Source of the DNA: Commensalibacter intestini A911
GTDB lineage: Bacteria; Pseudomonadota; Alphaproteobacteria; Acetobacterales; Acetobacteraceae
Assembly (NCBI RefSeq): GCF_000231445.1
Contig: NZ_AGFR01000005.1
Location: forward strand, 1-56,538
DNA: 56,538 nt
Direction of reading: 5' to 3'
The position numbers were made by a program, and so were the translations under genes. The notes under the pieces were generated by a model. It was not told the DNA's origin. It saw only the letters and a list, made by a program, of their open reading frames with translations, and made no database searches. Shown here one piece after another: positions 52,661 to 56,538 of this stretch; the first letter of the stretch is position 1, and every line of letters starts with the position of its first letter.

Positions 52661-54466
52661 ATGTCCACACCTATTCTTTTGCTACAAGATGTCTCTTTTA
52701 CCCTTGGTGGTAAACCATTAATTGACAATGCAAGTTTCAGCCTTGCCGCTGGGGAACGTGTTTGTTTGGTTGGACGTAATGGATCTGGGAAATCAACGTT
52801 ATTAAAAATTACTACAGGCCAACAGCATGCTGATGATGGTAGTATCTTTTTACAGCCGGGAACTTCGGTGCAATATTTATCGCAAGAACCTGACCTTACT
52901 GGATATACCAACACGCTAGATTATGTGTGTTCTGTTTTACCCGATCATGAAGATCATTACCGTGCTCGTATTTTATTAGATGCACTTGGACTAGATGGCA
53001 CCGAAGATCCTAAACATCTATCTGGTGGGGAAGCTCGTCGTTGTGCTCTAGCCAAAGCATTAGCACCAAAACCTGATTTATTATTATTAGATGAACCAAC
53101 AAACCATTTAGACCTTCCCGCGATTGAGTGGTTAGAAGCTGAGTTAAAATCCCTATCTTCTGCTATGATTATCATCAGCCATGATCGTCGTTTCTTGGAG
53201 AATATTGCCAATGGAATTATTTGGTTAGATCGTGGACAAACTCGACAATTAGAACAAAAATTCTCTCAATTCGAACAATGGAAAGAAGAATTTTTTGAAC
53301 AAGAAGCCGTTGAGCAACATAAATTAAATCGTCAAATCGTCAGAGAAGAGCACTGGGTTCGTTATGGCGTTACTGCTCGGCGTAAACGCAACGTGCGTCG
53401 TATGTCAGAGCTGGCAGATTTACGTAAAAAACGTCAAGAAATTATTAAAAATCCATCTATGACCTCACTACAAGCCAGCCAAGCAGATATTTCTGGAAAG
53501 TTAGTGGTTGTCGCAGAGGAAATTAACAAAGCTTATGGCGATCAAGTCATTGTCAAAAATCTTGATTTGCGCGTTTTACGTGGAGATCGTTTAGGTATTG
53601 TTGGCCCTAATGGTGCAGGAAAAACGACCCTTTTACGCCTGTTAACAGGACTAGAAACGCCTGATAGTGGCGAAATTAAAATTGGCGCTAATTTGGAAGT
53701 TAATACGTTAGATCAGCAACGTCGATTATTAGATCCCGATAAAACACTTGCTGATACAATGACCAGCGGTAGTGGCGATTATGTGCAAATTGGCGAAGAA
53801 AAACGCCACGTTGTTGGCTATATGAAAGAATTTATGTTCAATCCAGAACAAGCCAAAACTCCTGTTCATGCGCTATCTGGTGGGGAAAAAGCTCGGTTAC
53901 TCTTGGCTTGTGCCTTGGCAAAACCTTCAAATGTTCTGATCCTTGATGAACCAACCAATGATTTAGACTTGGAAACATTGGATTTATTACAAGAGCTCCT
54001 CGCCTCCTATCCTGGCACGGTCTTAGTCGTCAGCCATGATCGAGATTTCTTGGATCGTGTGGCGACTTCTACCTTGATTGCTAATGGCAATGGGGAATGG
54101 ATTGAATATGCGGGTGGCTATTCAGATATGGTGGCACTGCGCAAACAAAGCCAAAAAGAGGCTGAAATTGTTAAAAAAGCTGCTTCTAAAAGTGATAACT
54201 CTGCCAAACCTGCTAAAAGCAAGACGCAAAAACTGTCTTATAAAGATCAATATGAGTTGGATAACTTACCTGAGAAAATAGAAAAGCTCGATGCTCAAAT
54301 TGCACTATTAAATGAAAAATTAGCTGACCCTATCCTTTATGAAAAAGATCCAAAATCTTTCCATAAATTCACAGAACAACTGACCAAAGCCCATCAAGAA
54401 CATCATCAGATGGAAGAACGTTGGTTAGAATTGGAAATGTTGCAGGAAGAATTGAAACGAGAATAG
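52661..54466 (+). CDS. uup: ABC-F ATPase Uup
   Basis: The 601-residue protein has two ATPase domains without membrane helices: GRNGSGKST, LSGGEARRCALAKAL and LLLLDEPTNHLDL in the first, GPNGAGKTT, LSGGEKARLLLACAL and LILDEPTNDLDLETLD in the second, with a basic linker (HWVRYGVTARRKRNVRRM) and a C-terminal coiled coil (about 530-600) as in Uup. ABC-F proteins act on ribosomes; Uup also affects excision of transposons in E. coli. Intact core gene. Confidence 0.9.
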   Translation: MSTPILLLQDVSFTLGGKPLIDNASFSLAAGERVCLVGRNGSGKSTLLKITTGQQHADDGSIFLQPGTSVQYLSQEPDLTGYTNTLDYVCSVLPDHEDHYRARILLDALGLDGTEDPKHLSGGEARRCALAKALAPKPDLLLLDEPTNHLDLPAIEWLEAELKSLSSAMIIISHDRRFLENIANGIIWLDRGQTRQLEQKFSQFEQWKEEFFEQEAVEQHKLNRQIVREEHWVRYGVTARRKRNVRRMSELADLRKKRQEIIKNPSMTSLQASQADISGKLVVVAEEINKAYGDQVIVKNLDLRVLRGDRLGIVGPNGAGKTTLLRLLTGLETPDSGEIKIGANLEVNTLDQQRRLLDPDKTLADTMTSGSGDYVQIGEEKRHVVGYMKEFMFNPEQAKTPVHALSGGEKARLLLACALAKPSNVLILDEPTNDLDLETLDLLQELLASYPGTVLVVSHDRDFLDRVATSTLIANGNGEWIEYAGGYSDMVALRKQSQKEAEIVKKAASKSDNSAKPAKSKTQKLSYKDQYELDNLPEKIEKLDAQIALLNEKLADPILYEKDPKSFHKFTEQLTKAHQEHHQMEERWLELEMLQEELKRE

Positions 54467-54540
54467 TATTTTATTGCTAATAACGTATTATTATGATTAA
54501 AATAATAAGTATTAACGATTTTTAATGAGGCTAATCTAAA

Positions 54541-55327
54541 ATGACGTTTTATAATATTAAAACAAGGCAAAACATTCTATGAATTAGATCAAAAAGACCT
54601 TAATGATATTAATCAATATATTATAAACCCATATCTAAAACATACAACAATTACTATTGATGGTAGAAAAATTGCATATAATCAAATAGATCAAATTAAG
54701 TTGTTTGAATCAGAATTAACAACAGGAGAACTCGTTAAACGTGCAACAAATATTGACTATTTATATATTCCTTTACCACACAGCATGGTAAAGGAAAAGA
54801 ACATGATTGATATTTCAAAAAAATATATATTTAGTAAAGAAGTGGAGGAAGTTATCGAAGCAGACAACTCAGATATACAGAAAGCTTCTCCTTCAAATAA
54901 AAAAATATTTGTTGTTCATGGAAGAGACGACTTCGCCAAACTAACCGTTTCTAATTATATACATGAACTAGGCCTATCCCCCATTATACTCCATCAACAA
55001 AGCAATAATGGCAACACTATTATTGAAAAAATAGAAAACAACTCAGATGTTGGTTATGCTATTATTCTTTATACACCTTGTGATATTGGAAGTATGAAAG
55101 AGAGTAAATCACAACTAAATCCAAGAGCAAGACAAAACGTTGTCTTTGAGCATGGTTATTTTATTGGAAAACTTGGCAGAAAAAAAGTCGCAGCTTTACT
55201 ACAAAATGGTGTAGAGCAACCTGGTGATATTAATGGAGTTGTTTTTATTCCATTTTCTATTGACGATTCAGAATGGAAAATTGAACTAAGAAAAGAGCTC
55301 GTCAGTGCAGGCTTTTCACTTAAATAA
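54541..55327 (+). pseudogene. TIR-like nucleotide-binding effector gene with 5' frameshift
   Basis: From the ATG at 54541 (GAGG ten bases upstream) the frame dies after 13 codons; deleting one T from TTTT at 54547-54550 gives MTFIILKQGKTFYELDQKD and joins the long frame to 55327, about 261 residues. As read, the first usable start is TTG 54701, giving 208 residues. The C-terminal domain is a TIR-like fold of the predicted nucleotide-binding type: KKIFVVHGRDDFAKLTVSNYI, YAIILYTPCDIGS, NVVFEHGYFIGKLGR (candidate catalytic Glu) and VVFIPFSIDD. Such domains cleave NAD or bind cyclic nucleotides in defence systems. No partner gene is seen. Confidence 0.72.
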
Positions 55328-55391
55328 CTAATATATTGTAAGGCTCATCATATAAAATATTTTGATAATTTTCCTTACAATATATATAACC

Positions 55392-56387
55392 CTAAAAACT
55401 CATCTTCTTCGGGCTTAATAACCCAGATGCTTGCATTCGTTCTCTTGACTCTTTCACACTATTAATCACCGCCAAAGCTGCTTCCAATGCATTCCGTCCT
55501 GCCACGGCATCAACAATCACAGGCGCACCATCAAGGCAAGAAGCTGCAAAGGCTGCGTGTTCTTGTTCTAGATTATCATGGTCTTTCCATTTAACGGCTT
55601 CACGTCTGAACCCATTGGTACCAGGCAAAGGCAAGCCTTTTTCTCGGCCAATCATTACCAATTGTTTTTCCATAAAGTCAGCAGATAAATACCCCTCTTC
55701 AGAGAAAATTCGCATTTTACGTTCTGTTTTTAAAGAAATCCGACTGGCGGCGATCGTTGCAACACACCCATTTTGAAAAGTCACCCGTGCATTGGCAATA
55801 TCTTCAAATTCCGAAGTCACCGCAGCCCCCAAAGCATCGACTTTATCAATTGGAGAATTTACGATTGCCATTACCAAATCTAAATCATGAATCATTAAAT
55901 CCAAAACAACAGAAACATCAACACCACGCGGTTTAAATGGCGCAATACGTGTGGTTTCAATATAAAGAGGACGCTGAATACGCTCGCTAATCGCCTTTTG
56001 CTCAGCCGAATAACGTAACAAATGCCCAACTTGCAATACAATATTCTTTTCTTTAGCAAGTTGAATTAAATGATCAGCTTGCTCTAAAGTCGAAGCTATT
56101 GGTTTTTCAATAAGAACATGCTTGCCTGCCTGAATGGCCTTTACCGCCAGCTTATAATGCTCCTCGGCAGGGGCAGCAATAATCAACGCTTCACATTGAT
56201 CTAATAACTCATCCAACGGCAGATAAGGCGCACCACCTGCTTCTTTCCCTACTTGTTCAGCATTTTCAATAACTGGATCATAAACCCCAACAAGCTCTTC
56301 TCGCTTAGATGCTGCTGCTTTTAATGCATGAAATCGACCAAAATACCCTGCTCCGACAAGCCCTACTCGTAACATTCTGCCTTGCAT
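55392..56387 (-). CDS. Gfo/Idh/MocA family oxidoreductase
   Basis: The 331-residue protein has an N-terminal Rossmann fold (LRVGLVGAGYFGRFHALKA), the family motif HVLIEKPIA (Lys-Pro pair about 94-95) and a C-terminal alpha/beta domain with VVLDLMIHDLDLVMAI. It would oxidise a sugar or inositol-type substrate with NAD(P). The ATG at 56387 follows GAGG; a second ATG four codons later is possible. Substrate unknown. Confidence 0.85.
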   Translation of the reverse strand: MQGRMLRVGLVGAGYFGRFHALKAAASKREELVGVYDPVIENAEQVGKEAGGAPYLPLDELLDQCEALIIAAPAEEHYKLAVKAIQAGKHVLIEKPIASTLEQADHLIQLAKEKNIVLQVGHLLRYSAEQKAISERIQRPLYIETTRIAPFKPRGVDVSVVLDLMIHDLDLVMAIVNSPIDKVDALGAAVTSEFEDIANARVTFQNGCVATIAASRISLKTERKMRIFSEEGYLSADFMEKQLVMIGREKGLPLPGTNGFRREAVKWKDHDNLEQEHAAFAASCLDGAPVIVDAVAGRNALEAALAVINSVKESRERMQASGLLSPKKMSF

Positions 56388-56463
56388 TCTAATGCGTCCT
56401 CAAATTCAGTTTTGGAAAAATATGTTTCTTTATAATTTACTATTTTTGATTATAAAACAAATA

Positions 56464-56493
56464 AAAAAGCCTGCTATATGTAACAGGCTTTTT
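56464..56493 (-). terminator. intrinsic terminator at the right window edge
   Basis: AAAAAGCCTG and CAGGCTTTTT pair perfectly over a ten-base loop; the leftward reading ends in six T. It probably ends a leftward gene outside the window. Confidence 0.75.
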
Positions 56494-56538
56494 ATTCAGT
56501 CATTATATTGATGTTAAAAACGTATTTTAACCAACCAA

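Noticed and set aside
52573-52914. Minus-strand ORF across the start of uup
   Set aside because: Opposite-strand shadow of a strongly conserved gene.
54541-55327. Thoeris or CBASS-type multi-gene defence system around the TIR-like gene
   Set aside because: Neighbours are uup and a Gfo/Idh/MocA oxidoreductase; no partner effector or cyclase is present.

Overview
The window (AT-rich, clearly below 40 % G+C) looks like the chromosome of an alphaproteobacterium. The low G+C together with the gene complement (a cydDC pair, a UbiD-type hydroxyarylic acid decarboxylase with its D subunit, alphaproteobacterial phage families) suggests a low-GC Acetobacteraceae such as Commensalibacter. That assignment is inference; no rRNA or other marker gene is in the window.

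Positions 1 to about 35,085 are most of one prophage. Its left end lies outside the window. Its right end is marked by a P4-type tyrosine integrase (33605-34891) and a short sequence at 35075-35085 that matches the usual 3' end of a tRNA-Ser, so integration into a tRNA-Ser gene is proposed. The late operon runs leftward. It is a chimera with a lambda-type packaging and head module (Nu1-like and GpA terminase, gpW, portal, S49 protease, acidic scaffold-like protein, decoration protein D, capsid E, FII-like joiner) followed by a Mu-type contractile tail (gp37/38-like, sheath, tube, gp41/42 frameshift chaperone, tape measure with a lytic transglycosylase, gp43 to gp48-like baseplate proteins, fibres). 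No holin or endolysin is visible. The early operon also runs leftward from a Cro-like gene near 30.9 kb through replication protein, SSB and DNA methyltransferase to a DUF6456-like protein. Facing it are a CI/LexA-type repressor, a secreted protein, a small hypothetical gene and an Xis-like gene. Three copies of a 16-base operator (consensus TAGGGTAAATACCCTA) tie the two control regions together.

Inserted in the late region are accessory units that do not fit the lytic programme. One is a DUF6414-like unit with its own promoter and terminator. Two are opposite-strand secreted proteins: a small two-cysteine protein and a Sel1-repeat protein. They are likely expressed by the lysogen.

Right of the prophage is host DNA: a dihydroorotate-dehydrogenase-like gene, a frameshifted FRG-domain gene, decarboxylase subunits C and D with a divergent MarR regulator, recQ, an OmpA-like lipoprotein, and cydCD. 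Then follows a rightward run of a family 2 glycosyltransferase, a TVP38/VTT membrane protein and four tandem paralogous polytopic membrane proteins that look like GT-C glycosyltransferases. The window ends with uup, a TIR-like effector gene with a damaged 5' end, and a Gfo/Idh/MocA oxidoreductase.

Six genes carry inactivating or frame-breaking lesions: DUF6414-like, a phage HTH gene, GapR-like, FRG, the third GT-C-like gene, and TIR. All are accessory genes. Most lesions are one-base changes in A or T runs, so real decay or phase variation must be separated from sequencing error.
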